Shown piece by piece: positions 48,640-59,350 of a stretch of 64,000 nucleotides of DNA. Every line of letters begins with the position of its first letter. The first letter of the stretch is position 1. The DNA lies in assembly GCF_000379625.1 (NCBI RefSeq), contig NZ_KB903224.1, positions 1 through 64,000 on the forward strand, given 5' to 3'. This stretch comes from Actinomycetospora chiangmaiensis DSM 45062. Lineage in GTDB: Bacteria; Actinomycetota; Actinomycetes; Mycobacteriales; Pseudonocardiaceae. The notes beneath the pieces are model-generated. The model saw only the letters and a program-made list of their open reading frames with translations, was not told the origin of the DNA and did no database searches. Both the position numbers and the translations under genes were made by a program.

Positions 48640-50952
48640 ATGGCCAGGACCCTCCTCGAGCACCTGCGTGCCCAGGACGACGAGATCCTGGGCGCGCTCC
48701 TGCGGGCGCGCCCCGATCTGGCCCTGCCCGCGCCGGCCGACACCGGGGTCGTCGCCACCCGCGCGGGCGTGCGCACCTCCGTCGGCCGGGCCTGCGAGGA
48801 CCTCGACGCCCTCCACCTCGCGCTGGTCGACGCCCTGCTCGTCGCCGAGGCCGACCAGTCGCCCGCCGATCCCGCGCACGTGCTCGGCCTGCTCGGCGCC
48901 GACGTCCCGCCCGAGGTGGGCCGGGCCGCCCTCGACCGGCTCCGGGTGCTGGCGCTGGTCTGGGACGTTCCCGACGACGGGAGTGGTCCTGTCGGCGTGC
49001 GCGCGGTGCCCGCCCTGCGCGACACCGCCCGGCGCTATCCCGCCGGTCTCGGCCGGCCCGCGCCGTCGGACTCGGTGCTGCACCGCGAGGACCCGGCGGC
49101 GGTGATGGCGGCCCTGCCGGCCGACGAGCGCGCCGTGGTCGACGCCCTGGACCGCGACGGTCCGGTCGGGCGCAGCCGCGCGCGGGACGGCGACGACAAC
49201 CCGGTCGCCCGCCTGCTCGCGGCCGGCGTCCTGCGCCGGATCGACGACGACACCGTGGAGCTCACCCGCGAGGCCGGGCTCGGGTTGCGCGGCGACCGGC
49301 CCCTCGGCCCGATCGTCGCCGTGGACCCGATGCCCGCCCCCCGCACGCAGGACCCGGCGACGATCGACGCCACGGCGGCCGGCGAGGCCCTCGAGACCGT
49401 CCGGCGCGCGGAGGCCGTGCTGGCCGCCTGGTCCGCCGCGCCCCCCGCCGTCCTGCGTTCGGGCGGGCTGGGGGTGCGGGACCTGCGCAAGCTCGCCAAG
49501 CAGCTCGACGTCGACGAGACCGCCGCCGGCCTCCTCGTCGAGACCCTCGCCGCCGCCTCCCTGCTCGCGGTGAGCGAGGACGCCGACGCCGTCTGGTGCC
49601 CGACGACGACGGCCGACCGCTGGCTCGCCTCCCCACCGGAGACACAGTGGGTCGCCCTCGCGCGGGCCTGGCTGGAGATGCCGCGACAGCCCTCGACGAT
49701 CGGGCAGCGCGACACGATGGACAAGCTCGTCGGCCCGCTCTCCGACGAGGTCCGCCGGCCCTGGGCCGCGCCGGTCCGCCGTCGGGTGCTGCACCGCCTC
49801 GCCGAGTTCGACGACGGGGCGGGGCCGGTCTCGGTCGACGCGCTCGTCGAGTCCCTGGCGTGGCGGGCGCCGCGCCGCGGCGGCCGGGCGCGCGACGACC
49901 TGGTACGCGCGACCGTGCGCGAGGCGACCGCGCTCGGCATCGTCGCCCTGGATGCCATCACGACGGCGGGTCGGGAGCTGCTGCAGGTGCCGCGGCGGCC
50001 CGGCGACGACCCGGACGCGGCCGCCGCGGCGGCGGTCCGGCCGGCCATGCCGGAGCCCGTCGGTCACATCCTGCTGCAGGCCGACCTCACCGCGGTGGCC
50101 CCCGGGCGGCTGGAGCCGGAACTGGCGTCGGCGATGGACCGGCTCGCGGACGTCGAGTCGGCCGGCGGCGCGACCGTGTACCGGATCAGCGAGGCGTCGA
50201 TCCGCCGGGCCCTGGACCTCGGCTGGACCGCCGCCGACGTGCACGCGCTGTTCGCGGAGCGGTCCGCGACGCCGGTGCCGCAGGGCCTGACCTACCTCGT
50301 CGACGACGTCGCGCGGCGCCACGGCCGGCTGCGCGGCGGCTCGGCCGCGTCGTTCCTGCGCTCGGAGGACGAGGCGCTGCTGGCCGAGGTCATGGCGTTG
50401 CCGACGGCGGAAACCCTCGGGCTGCGCCGCCTCGCCCCGACCGTGGTGATCTCGACGGCCGCGCTCGCCGAGGTCCTCGACGCGCTCCGTGCCGCCGGGC
50501 TCTCCCCCGTGGCGGAGGACGCCGACGGCGGGGTGCTGGACCTGCGCCCGCGGGGCCGCCGCACGGCGCCGCGCCGGCCCGACCGCGGGGGGAACGGCGC
50601 ACCCGCCCTGTCCGACGACCAGATCGCGGCCCTCGTCGCGCAGCTGCGGGCCGGCGACCGTGCCGCCACCGCGGCACGGGGTGCGGCCACCGTCCCGGGT
50701 TCGACCCGGCAGACCGCCTCGGCGACGGTCGCGGTGCTCGCCGATGCCGCCCGGACCGGCCGCACCGTGTGGATCGGCTACGTCGACGCCGCGGGCACCG
50801 CCTCCCAGCGGGTGGTGCGCCCGCTGCGGGTCGGCGGCGGCCTGCTGGAGGGCACCGACGCAGCGGTGGGGTCGGAGGACACCGGGCCGGGCTCGGCGGT
50901 GTCCTTCGCGCTCCACCGCATCACCTCGGTCAGCGTGCTGACCGAGAACTGA
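48640..50952 (+). CDS. helicase-associated protein (XPB N-terminal type domain)
   Basis: The 770-aa protein has several winged-helix-like regions (SPADPAHVLGLLGADVPPEVGRAALDRL, and RSGGLGVRDLRKLAKQLDVDETAAGLLVETLAAASLL). A C-terminal Helicase_C_3 domain follows, in VGHILLQADLTAVAPGRLEPELASAMDRLADVESAGGATVYRISEASIRRALDLGWTAADVHALF. A WYL-like segment ends it (GRTVWIGYVDAAGTASQRVVRPLRV). There are no Walker motifs. The same N-terminal domain occurs in the XPB helicase encoded at 57674, so the two may act together in DNA repair. The ATG follows TAGGG. Confidence 0.8.
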   Translation: MARTLLEHLRAQDDEILGALLRARPDLALPAPADTGVVATRAGVRTSVGRACEDLDALHLALVDALLVAEADQSPADPAHVLGLLGADVPPEVGRAALDRLRVLALVWDVPDDGSGPVGVRAVPALRDTARRYPAGLGRPAPSDSVLHREDPAAVMAALPADERAVVDALDRDGPVGRSRARDGDDNPVARLLAAGVLRRIDDDTVELTREAGLGLRGDRPLGPIVAVDPMPAPRTQDPATIDATAAGEALETVRRAEAVLAAWSAAPPAVLRSGGLGVRDLRKLAKQLDVDETAAGLLVETLAAASLLAVSEDADAVWCPTTTADRWLASPPETQWVALARAWLEMPRQPSTIGQRDTMDKLVGPLSDEVRRPWAAPVRRRVLHRLAEFDDGAGPVSVDALVESLAWRAPRRGGRARDDLVRATVREATALGIVALDAITTAGRELLQVPRRPGDDPDAAAAAAVRPAMPEPVGHILLQADLTAVAPGRLEPELASAMDRLADVESAGGATVYRISEASIRRALDLGWTAADVHALFAERSATPVPQGLTYLVDDVARRHGRLRGGSAASFLRSEDEALLAEVMALPTAETLGLRRLAPTVVISTAALAEVLDALRAAGLSPVAEDADGGVLDLRPRGRRTAPRRPDRGGNGAPALSDDQIAALVAQLRAGDRAATAARGAATVPGSTRQTASATVAVLADAARTGRTVWIGYVDAAGTASQRVVRPLRVGGGLLEGTDAAVGSEDTGPGSAVSFALHRITSVSVLTEN

Positions 50953-50957
50953 ACCCC

Positions 50958-51000
50958 GAACGGGTCGTTCGTGCGTCCTCGCCGCACGGTCGACCCGTTC
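50958..51000. terminator. hairpin between converging helicase-associated and cvnD genes
   Basis: Arms 50958-50975 and 50983-51000 (GAACGGGTCGTTCGTGCG and its near complement) pair with two mismatches around a 7-base loop, a few bases past both stops. Confidence 0.75.
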
Positions 51001-51012
51001 GTCAGCCGAGGC

Positions 51013-51603
51013 TCAGGCGCGCGCGCCGACCGCCCACACCTGCATCGCGTGCTCCACCAGCGCGATGAGCGTCTCCTTCGTCGACTCCCGGTCACGGGCA
51101 TCCACGGTGACCACCGGGACGGACGGGTCGATGGCCAACGCCTCCGCCACGTCCTCGAGCGAGTGGGTCAGCACGCCGTCGAAGAGGTTCACGCCGAGCA
51201 CGTAGGGCAGGTTGCGGTCCTCGAAGAAGTCGACCGCGGCGAAGCAGTCGGCCAGGCGGCGGGTGTCGACCAGCACCACCGCGCCGATGGCGCCGCGGAC
51301 GAGGTCGTCCCACATGAACCAGAACCGGTCCTGCCCCGGCGTCCCGAACAGGTAGAGGATCAGGTCGGCGTCGAGGGTGACGCGGCCGAAGTCCATCGCG
51401 ACCGTGGTGGTGCGCTTGTTCGGCACCGCCGTGAGGTCGTCGACCCCGGCGCTCGCGTCGGTCATCACCGCCTCGGTGGTCAACGGGTCGATCTCCGAGA
51501 CCGAGCCGACGAAGGTCGTCTTGCCGACCCCGAACCCCCCGGCGACGACGATCTTGGCCGACGTGGTCGTCGGGACCGCCTCGTCAGAGCCGTCGTAGTC
51601 CAC
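51013..51603 (-). CDS. cvnD: conservon GTPase-like protein CvnD
   Basis: The 196-aa protein is a small Ras-like ATP/GTP-binding protein. VVAGGFGVGKTTFVGSVSEI is the P-loop, YLFGTPGQDRFWFMWDDLVRGA the switch II region and GVNLFDG the base-recognition segment. In conservons CvnD is the GTPase partner of the roadblock protein CvnB and works with the membrane kinase CvnA. Its start overlaps cvnC by about 20 bases. It is the last gene of the cvnABCD set, with no P450 following. Confidence 0.94.
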   Translation of the reverse strand: MDYDGSDEAVPTTTSAKIVVAGGFGVGKTTFVGSVSEIDPLTTEAVMTDASAGVDDLTAVPNKRTTTVAMDFGRVTLDADLILYLFGTPGQDRFWFMWDDLVRGAIGAVVLVDTRRLADCFAAVDFFEDRNLPYVLGVNLFDGVLTHSLEDVAEALAIDPSVPVVTVDARDRESTKETLIALVEHAMQVWAVGARA

Positions 51604-52285
51604 TCAGCACCCTTTCCATCAACGCCATGTCCGGGGAGTCACCCGTCGACGAGGCGGTCTCGTGCACCACGATCGATCCGTGCGCGGCCATGTCGCCGAG
51701 CAGCACCCGGGCCACCCCGAGGGGCAGTCGGAGCAGGGCCGCGACCTCCGCGACCGACTTCGGCTGGTCGCAGAGGTCGGCGATCATGCGGTGCTCGTAC
51801 TGGACGACCTGGGCGGGGTCGCGGCCCTGGGCCGTCGTCGACAGCAGTGTCTCGACGGCGAGGTCGTAGGCCGGACGGGTCCGGCCGCGCGTCCACGCGT
51901 AGGGCCGGACGAACGACGCCTCCGGTGGCTCGTCGCCGTGACGCGGGGCGTCCGGGTAGTCGGGCGCCACGAACTGGTGGCGGCCCGGGACCTGGATGCC
52001 CCCGGGGGTCGTCGGCGGGAGCGCCGGGTCCCCGTTCGGGAAGAGCGGGCCGGGCCGGGGGACCGAGCCGGCCCACGCGGCACCCGGCGGGAACCCCGTC
52101 GCGCTGCCGCGGTGGGCGCCGCCGGCGTCCTCCGCGTCGAGCTGCCGGGCCGCCTCCTGGTCGGCCTGCTCGGCCCGGTCGTTCCTGCGGCGGCGCCGGA
52201 ACAGCCCCCGACGCTCGCCGGAGCGTCCCGGCGCGCCCCCCGTGATCCCGTTGAGGACCTCGGCGTACGAGTCGTCCTCACTCAC
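51584..52285 (-). CDS. cvnC: conservon DUF742 protein CvnC
   Basis: Residues 115-233 form the DUF742 winged-helix-like domain (SFVRPYAWTRGRTRPAYDLAVETLLS, VQYEHRMIADLCDQPKSVAEVAALLRLPLGVARVLLGDMAAHGSIVVH). The preceding 110 residues are a basic and Pro-rich leader including GLFRRRRRND. CvnC is a possible DNA-binding or adaptor output of the conservon. It lies between cvnB and cvnD. The start at 52285 is 22 bases from the cvnB stop. Confidence 0.9.
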   Translation of the reverse strand: MSEDDSYAEVLNGITGGAPGRSGERRGLFRRRRRNDRAEQADQEAARQLDAEDAGGAHRGSATGFPPGAAWAGSVPRPGPLFPNGDPALPPTTPGGIQVPGRHQFVAPDYPDAPRHGDEPPEASFVRPYAWTRGRTRPAYDLAVETLLSTTAQGRDPAQVVQYEHRMIADLCDQPKSVAEVAALLRLPLGVARVLLGDMAAHGSIVVHETASSTGDSPDMALMERVLSGLRRL

Positions 52286-52307
52286 CGCCGCTCACCCCCC
52301 GGCCTCC

Positions 52308-52730
52308 TCACCGGAACCCCGATCCCTGCAGCTCCGCCCGCAGTTCGGGGGTGAGCAGCTGCCCGACCCGGTCGACGAGCAACGTCATCTCGTAGCCCAC
52401 GAGGCCGATGTCGCAGTTCGGCGCGGCCAGCGTGGCCAGGCAGGAGCCGTCGCTGATCGACATGAGCAGCACGATGCCGCGCTCCATCTCCACGACCGTC
52501 TGCACCACCTCGCCGGCCTCGAAGCAGCGGGCCGCGCCCTGCGTGAGGCTGACCAGCCCGGACGCCACGGCGGCGAGCTGGTCGGCCCGGTCCCGCGGGA
52601 GGCGGTTGGACGCGGTCAGCAGCAGCCCGTCGGCGGACACGACCACGGCGTGGGCCACACCCGGGACCCGCTCCGCGAAGTTCGAGACCAGCCAGCCGAA
52701 CCTGCTGGGCTGCGACTGGGGTGCCGTCAC
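52308..52730 (-). CDS. cvnB: conservon roadblock/LC7 protein CvnB
   Basis: The 140-aa protein is a roadblock/LC7 fold ([60 protein letters not shown] and [24 protein letters not shown]). It is the MglB-like regulator of the small GTPase CvnD. The GTG start at 52730 overlaps the cvnA stop as GTGA. Confidence 0.94.
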   Translation of the reverse strand: MTAPQSQPSRFGWLVSNFAERVPGVAHAVVVSADGLLLTASNRLPRDRADQLAAVASGLVSLTQGAARCFEAGEVVQTVVEMERGIVLLMSISDGSCLATLAAPNCDIGLVGYEMTLLVDRVGQLLTPELRAELQGSGFR

Positions 52731-55700
52731 TGCTCCTCCTCGATGGCGTTCGTGTCGGCGGCGGGGCCGCCGTCGGGGTACGGGCCGGGCCGGGTCGAAC
52801 GCCCGTCCGCGACACCGCGCTGATAACTGGCGAGCCGTCCGCGCACCGCCTCGGCGTTGCGCCGCGGGGCCTCCGGGGCGGCCCCGGGGACGCTCGGAGC
52901 GGACGGCCGGGCGCTGCCGGGCACGAGCTGCGCCCGGGGCCGACGACGGGGCAGCCCGGACTCGGTGGTCCCGGCGTCGACCGTCGTCAGGGACGGCGCC
53001 CCCGCGTCGAACCCGGGACGTCCGGCGTCCGACCACTCCGGGTCGACCGTGTCGGGCGCGTTCGGCTCCGCCTCGCGGAACCACACCGAGGCGACCTCGT
53101 CGAAGATCGGCGTGCGCTCCCGGTTGGGCAGCACCGCCGCCGGACGCCGCGGCAGCCCCTCGGGCGTCGACCGGACGGGGCGGGGTCCGGTGCCGTTCGT
53201 GGCCGACCCGTTGGTGGCGACGCCGTTCGTGTACGTGCCGTTGGTGACGGCGCCGTTGGTGTACGTGCCGTTCGTGGCCGCACCGTTCGCGGCCGCACCG
53301 TTCGTGGCCGCACCGTTCGTGGCCGCACCGTCGGTGGGGGCGCTGTCGGTGTACGTGCCGATGGCGTGCGCCCCGGTGGCAGGCGCGCCGTTCGGGGCGA
53401 CGTCCTCGGGCGCCGTGCCGTCGACGTCCGGGTCGTCGGCGTCCACACCGTGAGCCCCGTCGGCGTGATCCCCGTCGGCGTGAGCACCGTGCGCGGGCAC
53501 GCCGTGGGCGGGCACGCCGTGGGTCGGCACGCCGTTCGTGGCGACGACCGGCGCCGGGGCGCCGGGCGACGCCGTGTCGTCGCCCGGGGCGAACAGCTCC
53601 TCGGCGGAGGCCGCCGGGGCCTCCTCGCCCTCCGCCTGCTCGTCGGCCGGACGTGGCCGCAACCGGGGCGCCAGGCCGGGCCGCAGCAGCGGCTCGCCCT
53701 CGGGCCGGCGACGCTGCGCCATCGGTCGCAGGGACCGGCGGCTCGGGCGGGACGGAAGCCCGTCGCCGGCAGCCTCGTCCGGAGCGGACGGCTCCGACGC
53801 GGTGGCGGCCGGCTCGTCGGCGGCCCGCTCGGCCGGGTCCTCAACGACGACGGCCTCAGCCGGCGCCACGTCCTCGGGCTCGGGCTCTGGCTTCGGCTCC
53901 GGCTCGGCGTCCGGCGGGGCGACGTGCGCCGCGGCGTGCGGAGCGGTCGGTTCCACCACGGGCGCCGCGACGGACTCGGCGTGGTCCGTGCCGGTCGTCT
54001 CGACGTCCTGCTCCGGCGCCTCGGACGCCGTGGGCCCGGGCGGCGGCACCACCTCGGCGCCGTTCCACATCGGGGGCTGCGGCGCGGGGGCCGATCCGGG
54101 CGGCCGCGGCCCACTGTCGGGGGGCGGACCCCACGGCGCCGGGCCCGGTCCGGCGGCCGCACCGGGGAACGGCGCGGGTCGCTGCGGCGACGGCCGCGGG
54201 GGGAGGGGCCGGTTCAGCGGCGGACCCGCCGGGTCGGCCGGTCCACCCGGGCCGAAGGGCATGCCCTGCGGCGCGTCCGACCAGCCCGTGGGCCGCGGGC
54301 GCGGCGCGGGGCGACCGTCACGGGTCGTGCGCTCCGCGGAGGGCCCGGCGGCGGGGACCGGTCCGGGACCGGGCTGCGGTCGGAACCCGTGACGTCCGGG
54401 CGGGCCGGCCTCCTCCACGGTGCCGGCCGGGGCCTCGTCCTCGTCCTCGGCGCCGTCCGGGCCGCGCCACGCGTGCGCGGCCACGGGACGCTCCGGCACC
54501 CCGGGCGTCCGGCGCTCCTCGACGGCGGGCGCGCCCTGGCTCCAGACGGAGACGCCGTCGTCGTCACCGCCGGCCCACACGGTGGCGACGCGGTCGTCGT
54601 CCTCGTCGTCCTCGTCGTCGATGTCCGCCGCATCGGTCTGCGGCGCCGACACCTGCGCCGCGGGCGCGACCGTCGGCGCGGAGGGCGGGTCCTCCGGCGG
54701 CGCGGCGCCCGGACGGACCGGGCGGCGAGGGAGCGCCGCCGCGAGGGCGCCGGTCAGCCCGTTCCGACGCTCGGGCACCGCGGCGTCGGCCGGGCGCGGG
54801 CCCGCGGGCGCCGCCGCGGACTCGACGGGGGTCTCGGTGCGCGCCTCGGTGGGAGCCGGGTCCGATGTCTCCTCGGGCGCACCGGCGGGTGAGAAGAACG
54901 ATGCGGCGCCGACACCGGCCGCTGCCGCACCGGCGGCACCCCGGGCGGCGGCGGTGCGACGGGGCAGACCGGAGACGTCCTCCCGCGATTCCTGCCGCGG
55001 GATGCCCGGGGTCTCCGCCCGCGGCGCGCCGCCGACCGGGCTGCCGAGCGGGCTGGCCCCGGGCGAGCGCACCGGGAGGCCGGTGCCGCCGAGCGCGCGG
55101 GTCGAGGGGCCGCCGCCGGGGCTGGAACCGGGCGCGCCCGACAGCACCGCGGACGCGGGGATGCGGACCGCCGCGGCCACGCCGCCCTCCTCGCGGGTCC
55201 GCAGCGTGACGCCGATGCCGTGGCGGATCGCCAGGCGACCGACCACGAACAGGCCCATGCGACGGGAGGCGGAGACGTCGACGGTGGGGGGCGACCCGAG
55301 GCGCTGGTTCGCGTCCGCGAGGTCCTCGTCGGTCATCCCGACGCCGCTGTCGGCGATCTCGAGCACGACCGCGCCGTCGGGCTCCGGCCGTGCCGACACG
55401 TCGACGCGGGTCTCGGGCGCGGAGAAGGCGGTCGCGTTCTCCAGCAGCTCCGCGACGAGGTGGACGACGTCGGCGGCGGTGCGGCCGAGCAGCTGGACCG
55501 ACGGCGGCGGGGCCAGCTCGACGCGCTGGTACTGCTCGACCTCCGAGGCCGCGGCCCGCAGCACGTCGACCAGCGGCACCGGCCGCCCGCCGCGCCGTGC
55601 GAGGTCGGTGCCCGAGAGGACCAGGAGGTTCTCGGAGTTCCGCCGCATGCGCGTGGCGAGGTGGTCGAGCTGGAACAGGTCGCCGAGGGCCTCCGGGTCC

Positions 55701-57103
55701 TCCTCCTTGTTCTCCAGCTGCTCGATGAGCCGGAGCTGGCGCTCGACGAGGGCCTGCGAACGGCGGGAGAGGTTGACGAAGATGCTGTTGTACGCCGAGC
55801 GGAGGCCGGCCTGCTCGGCGGCGAGCCGGACGGCCTGCTCGTGCACCTGGTCGAAGGCGCGGGCGACCTGCCCGATCTCCTCGCGGGTCTCGATCGGGGT
55901 CCGGCTGACGTCGGTGTCGGGGGCCTCGCCCTCGCGCAGACTGCGCACGGCGTCGGGCAGCCGCCGCTCGGCCACGTCGAGCGCGGTGCGGCGCAGCAGC
56001 CGCAGCGGACGCAGCAGCGAGCGGGTCACGAAGAAGACGACCGCGGCGCCGGCCATCAGCGCGAGCAGCAGCACCACCGACGCGACCCCGGCCGCGTTGC
56101 GGGCACCGTCCTGCAGGGAGGTGGCGTTGGCCTGCAGCCGGGTCCGCAGCTGGTCGGACACGCCGGTGACCTGCTGCTGCACCGCCGACGAGGCGGTGTC
56201 CCAGTCCTGGGCGGAGACCTGCGGCGGCAGCCCCGCGCTGCCCCGCCCGAGCACGACCTGGGCGAGCCGGTCGCGTTGGTCCACGGCCGCCCCGACCACC
56301 GCGTCCGCGAGGCCCGCGTTGTCGGTGCCGATCGCGCTGCGGAACTCGTCGACGGCGATGCTCCGGCGCAGCGTCGCGTTGCGCGCCTGGTCGATCGACG
56401 GCGCGTCGATCCGGCCGCCCGCGATGGCGGCCGCCACGACGGCCTGCACGTAGGCGTCCTGCTCGCGGACGACCGAGAGGGCGTAGAGCCCGGTGGACAG
56501 GCCCGCGATGGACGGGTCCGCCGCCTCCCGCGTCAGCGACTCGTCGAAGGTCAGGACGGCCGACGTGGCGTCGGTGTAGCGCGAGATCGCGCCCGCGGGG
56601 TCGATCGCGCCACCGCGCACGTCGTCGCGCACGCGGTCGAGGCCCTCGACGGCCGAGAAGGCGCCGCCGTAGGCCGACCGGGTCTGGCCGTCGACCGAGT
56701 CGGCCGACGTGTAGGCGCTGCGCAGCCGGCCGAGCTGGTCGTTGGTCGCGTCGGCCGCCTCCTGCACCGGACCGAACCCGCCGGCGCGGTTGGTCGCCAG
56801 GAGGACGGCGGCCGCGCGACGCTCGGCGTCGAGCGCGGCGAGGAGCTTCGCGTTGTTGCTCTCGAGCGCGACGGCCTGCTGCACGCCGTCGTAGGACCGG
56901 GCCTTCTCGGTCTGCTCCGCGATGCGCAGCACCCCGAGGGTGATGACGAACAGGGTGGGGACGAGGAGGACCGCGGCGAGCTTGACCGGCAGGCTCCAGT
57001 TGCGCAGGGCGAGCCGCTCCCCGAGGGGCGGACGGGCCTGCGGGTCGGCGACACCGCCACGAGCCTCGCCTCGCGCGTCGGTTCGACGGACGGGAGCGGT
57101 CAC
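52727..57103 (-). CDS. cvnA: conservon sensor kinase-like protein CvnA (very long)
   Basis: The 1458-aa membrane protein has a TM helix near residues 38-60, a nitrate/nitrite-sensing (NIT) type extracellular domain to about 330, a second TM helix, HAMP and a histidine-kinase-like region ([39 protein letters not shown] and [12 protein letters not shown]). The final 800 residues are Pro/Ala/Glu-rich low complexity with NGAATNG/NGTYTNG repeats (DNA at about 53200-53340). Typical CvnA proteins are 500-1000 aa, so the tail is unusually long. The start at 57103 follows AAGGGGAAGG. It overlaps cvnB by 4 bases. Confidence 0.9.
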   Translation of the reverse strand: MTAPVRRTDARGEARGGVADPQARPPLGERLALRNWSLPVKLAAVLLVPTLFVITLGVLRIAEQTEKARSYDGVQQAVALESNNAKLLAALDAERRAAAVLLATNRAGGFGPVQEAADATNDQLGRLRSAYTSADSVDGQTRSAYGGAFSAVEGLDRVRDDVRGGAIDPAGAISRYTDATSAVLTFDESLTREAADPSIAGLSTGLYALSVVREQDAYVQAVVAAAIAGGRIDAPSIDQARNATLRRSIAVDEFRSAIGTDNAGLADAVVGAAVDQRDRLAQVVLGRGSAGLPPQVSAQDWDTASSAVQQQVTGVSDQLRTRLQANATSLQDGARNAAGVASVVLLLALMAGAAVVFFVTRSLLRPLRLLRRTALDVAERRLPDAVRSLREGEAPDTDVSRTPIETREEIGQVARAFDQVHEQAVRLAAEQAGLRSAYNSIFVNLSRRSQALVERQLRLIEQLENKEEDPEALGDLFQLDHLATRMRRNSENLLVLSGTDLARRGGRPVPLVDVLRAAASEVEQYQRVELAPPPSVQLLGRTAADVVHLVAELLENATAFSAPETRVDVSARPEPDGAVVLEIADSGVGMTDEDLADANQRLGSPPTVDVSASRRMGLFVVGRLAIRHGIGVTLRTREEGGVAAAVRIPASAVLSGAPGSSPGGGPSTRALGGTGLPVRSPGASPLGSPVGGAPRAETPGIPRQESREDVSGLPRRTAAARGAAGAAAAGVGAASFFSPAGAPEETSDPAPTEARTETPVESAAAPAGPRPADAAVPERRNGLTGALAAALPRRPVRPGAAPPEDPPSAPTVAPAAQVSAPQTDAADIDDEDDEDDDRVATVWAGGDDDGVSVWSQGAPAVEERRTPGVPERPVAAHAWRGPDGAEDEDEAPAGTVEEAGPPGRHGFRPQPGPGPVPAAGPSAERTTRDGRPAPRPRPTGWSDAPQGMPFGPGGPADPAGPPLNRPLPPRPSPQRPAPFPGAAAGPGPAPWGPPPDSGPRPPGSAPAPQPPMWNGAEVVPPPGPTASEAPEQDVETTGTDHAESVAAPVVEPTAPHAAAHVAPPDAEPEPKPEPEPEDVAPAEAVVVEDPAERAADEPAATASEPSAPDEAAGDGLPSRPSRRSLRPMAQRRRPEGEPLLRPGLAPRLRPRPADEQAEGEEAPAASAEELFAPGDDTASPGAPAPVVATNGVPTHGVPAHGVPAHGAHADGDHADGAHGVDADDPDVDGTAPEDVAPNGAPATGAHAIGTYTDSAPTDGAATNGAATNGAAANGAATNGTYTNGAVTNGTYTNGVATNGSATNGTGPRPVRSTPEGLPRRPAAVLPNRERTPIFDEVASVWFREAEPNAPDTVDPEWSDAGRPGFDAGAPSLTTVDAGTTESGLPRRRPRAQLVPGSARPSAPSVPGAAPEAPRRNAEAVRGRLASYQRGVADGRSTRPGPYPDGGPAADTNAIEEEQ
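53200..53340. repeat. 15-bp minisatellite in cvnA
   Basis: Units related to CCGTTCGTGGCCGCA repeat about nine times, with the last three nearly perfect. They keep frame and encode alternating NGA and TNG/TYT motifs in the disordered tail of CvnA, so copy-number change would vary only the tail length. Confidence 0.75.
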
Positions 57104-57673
57104 GTGCTGGTCCTTCCCCTTGCACCGGTCGGTCGGTCGCCTGTCACGGACACGCCCCCTCGAACGGACGCCTGCTGCACCCTGTGTAGTTGTTCATGGG
57201 CTACACTGCCGACGGATCGGCCAGGACGACCCGCCGGGGGTGACGCGGTCACCCCGATCGGCGAGCACCCGTGCACGAGCAGTGCACGGAGCGCGGCAGT
57301 CGGTCGCATGGTCGGTCCGTCACGTCGAGGTCGGAGCGGTCACCGGGCCCCGCCGGGGGCGGGACGGTGCGCCCCGACGCGGGGCAGTGGGCAGATCGGC
57401 CGTGCACGGGCACGTGGTGTCGGCTCGTGACGGCCCCGTCGGGTGGTGGGTCACTCCTCGGAGCAGCTTCGGTGATGCCGGAGTGTAGACCGACCCCCTG
57501 ACGAGATCATCTCCCCGTTCTCGTCGCACCCCCTCCGAGCGGCGACGATCACGGGATGTGGCAGGTCACGGGCCCGGACGGGACGGCCCGGGACCGCCGT
57601 GGCGTTGAGAGGACAATGGCGAGGGACTCCCCGTCGTCGAGAAACCCCCGCGAGACCCCTGGAGGCCGGACGC
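57104..57673. other. divergent promoter region between cvnA and XPB helicase
   Basis: No real gene is apparent in these 570 bases. GTGTAG (57184-57189) and CTACAC (57201-57206) form an inverted repeat that includes TACACT, a possible -10 element, about 100 bp upstream of cvnA. The part next to the helicase gene is ordinary GC-rich sequence. GGAGG precedes the helicase GTG. Confidence 0.45.
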
Positions 57674-59350
57674 GTGAGCACCCCCGGGACCGGACCGCTG
57701 ATCGTCCAGTCCGACAAGACGCTGCTGCTCGAGGTCGACCACGAGAGCGCCGCCGCGGCCCGGACCGCGATCGCACCGTTCGCCGAGCTCGAGCGCGCGC
57801 CGGAGCACGTGCACACCTACCGCGTCACGCCGCTCGCCCTGTGGAACGCCCGGGCGGCGGGCCACGACGCCGAGCAGGTCGTCGACGCCCTCGTCAGCCA
57901 CTCCCGCTTCGCCGTGCCGCAGAACCTCCTCATGGACGTCGTCGAGACCATGGGGCGCTACGGCCGGCTGCAGCTCACCAACCACCCCGCGCACGGCCTC
58001 GTCATGGTCTCGTTCGACCGCGCCGTGCTCGCGGAGGTGAAGCGCAACAAGAAGATCTCCCCGCTCCTGGGCGAGCAGATCGACGACGACACGGTGATCG
58101 TGCACCCGTCGCAGCGCGGCCTGCTCAAGCAGATGCTGCTGAAGGTCGGCTGGCCCGCCGAGGACCTCGCGGGCTACGTCGACGGCGAGGCGCACCCGAT
58201 CGAGCTCGCCGAGGACGACTGGGAGCTGCGGGACTACCAGGCGGAGGCCGTCGAGGGCTTCTGGGCGGGTGGCTCCGGCGTCGTCGTCCTGCCCTGCGGC
58301 GCCGGCAAGACCCTGGTCGGCGCGGCCGCCATGGCGAAGGCGAAGGCGACGACGCTGATCCTGGTGACGAACACCGTCGCCGGTCGGCAGTGGAAGCGCG
58401 AGCTCGTCGCACGCACGTCGCTCACCGAGGACGAGATCGGCGAGTACTCCGGGGAGCGCAAGGAGATCCGCCCGGTCACCATCGCCACCTACCAGGTGAT
58501 GACGCGCAAGACCAAGGGCGTGCACCGCGCGCTCGAGCTCTTCGACTCCAAGGACTGGGGGCTGATCATCTACGACGAGGTGCACCTGCTGCCCGCACCC
58601 GTCTTCCGGATGACCTCCGACCTGCAGTCCCGCCGTCGCCTCGGCCTCACCGCCACCCTCGTCCGCGAGGACAACCGCGAGGGTGACGTCTTCTCCCTCA
58701 TCGGCCCGAAGCGCTACGACGCGCCGTGGAAGGACATCGAGGCCCAGGGCTGGGTCGCCCCGGCGGACTGCGTCGAGGTCCGCGTGACGATGACCGACAA
58801 CGAGCGGATCATCTACGCCACGAGCGAGGCCGACGAGCGGTACCGGATGTGCGCCTGCGCCCGGACGAAGATCCCGGTGGTGCGCTCCATCCTGGACAAG
58901 CACCCCGACGAGCCGGCCCTCGTCATCGGCGCCTACATCGACCAGCTCGAGGAGATGGGCGAGGCGCTCGACTGCCCGGTCATCCAGGGCTCGACGTCGA
59001 ACAAGGAGCGGGAGAAGCTCTTCGACGCCTTCCGACGCGGTGAGCTGCCGCGGCTCGTCGTGTCGAAGGTCGCGAACTTCTCCATCGACCTGCCCGAGGC
59101 CTCGGTCGCCGTGCAGATCTCGGGGACCTTCGGGTCACGGCAGGAGGAGGCCCAGCGACTCGGCCGCCTGCTGCGTCCGAAGGCCGACGGTCGGCAGGCG
59201 CACTTCTACTCGGTCGTCTCGCGCGACTCGGTGGACGCCGACTACGCAGCCCACCGCCAGCGCTTCCTCGCCGAGCAGGGGTACGCCTACCGGATCGTCG
59301 ACGCCGACGACCTCCTCGGGCCGCCCGTGCCGGAGGTCGACGCCGACTAG
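57674..59350 (+). CDS. XPB-family DNA repair helicase
   Basis: The 558-aa helicase is a bacterial XPB/Ssl2 homologue. An N-terminal Helicase_C_3 domain (PLIVQSDKTLLLEVDHESAAAARTAIAPFAELE) precedes the motor: Walker A LPCGAGKT, DEVHLLPAP (motif II), LTATLVRED (motif III), VIQGSTSNKERE, VSKVANFSIDLPEASVAVQISGTFGSRQEEAQRLGRLLRPK (motifs V-VI). The RED motif characteristic of XPB appears in VREDNREGD. It unwinds DNA in a 3'-5' direction. The GTG at 57674 has GGAGG upstream. Its stop shares CTAG with the converging YccF gene. Confidence 0.94.
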   Translation: MSTPGTGPLIVQSDKTLLLEVDHESAAAARTAIAPFAELERAPEHVHTYRVTPLALWNARAAGHDAEQVVDALVSHSRFAVPQNLLMDVVETMGRYGRLQLTNHPAHGLVMVSFDRAVLAEVKRNKKISPLLGEQIDDDTVIVHPSQRGLLKQMLLKVGWPAEDLAGYVDGEAHPIELAEDDWELRDYQAEAVEGFWAGGSGVVVLPCGAGKTLVGAAAMAKAKATTLILVTNTVAGRQWKRELVARTSLTEDEIGEYSGERKEIRPVTIATYQVMTRKTKGVHRALELFDSKDWGLIIYDEVHLLPAPVFRMTSDLQSRRRLGLTATLVREDNREGDVFSLIGPKRYDAPWKDIEAQGWVAPADCVEVRVTMTDNERIIYATSEADERYRMCACARTKIPVVRSILDKHPDEPALVIGAYIDQLEEMGEALDCPVIQGSTSNKEREKLFDAFRRGELPRLVVSKVANFSIDLPEASVAVQISGTFGSRQEEAQRLGRLLRPKADGRQAHFYSVVSRDSVDADYAAHRQRFLAEQGYAYRIVDADDLLGPPVPEVDAD

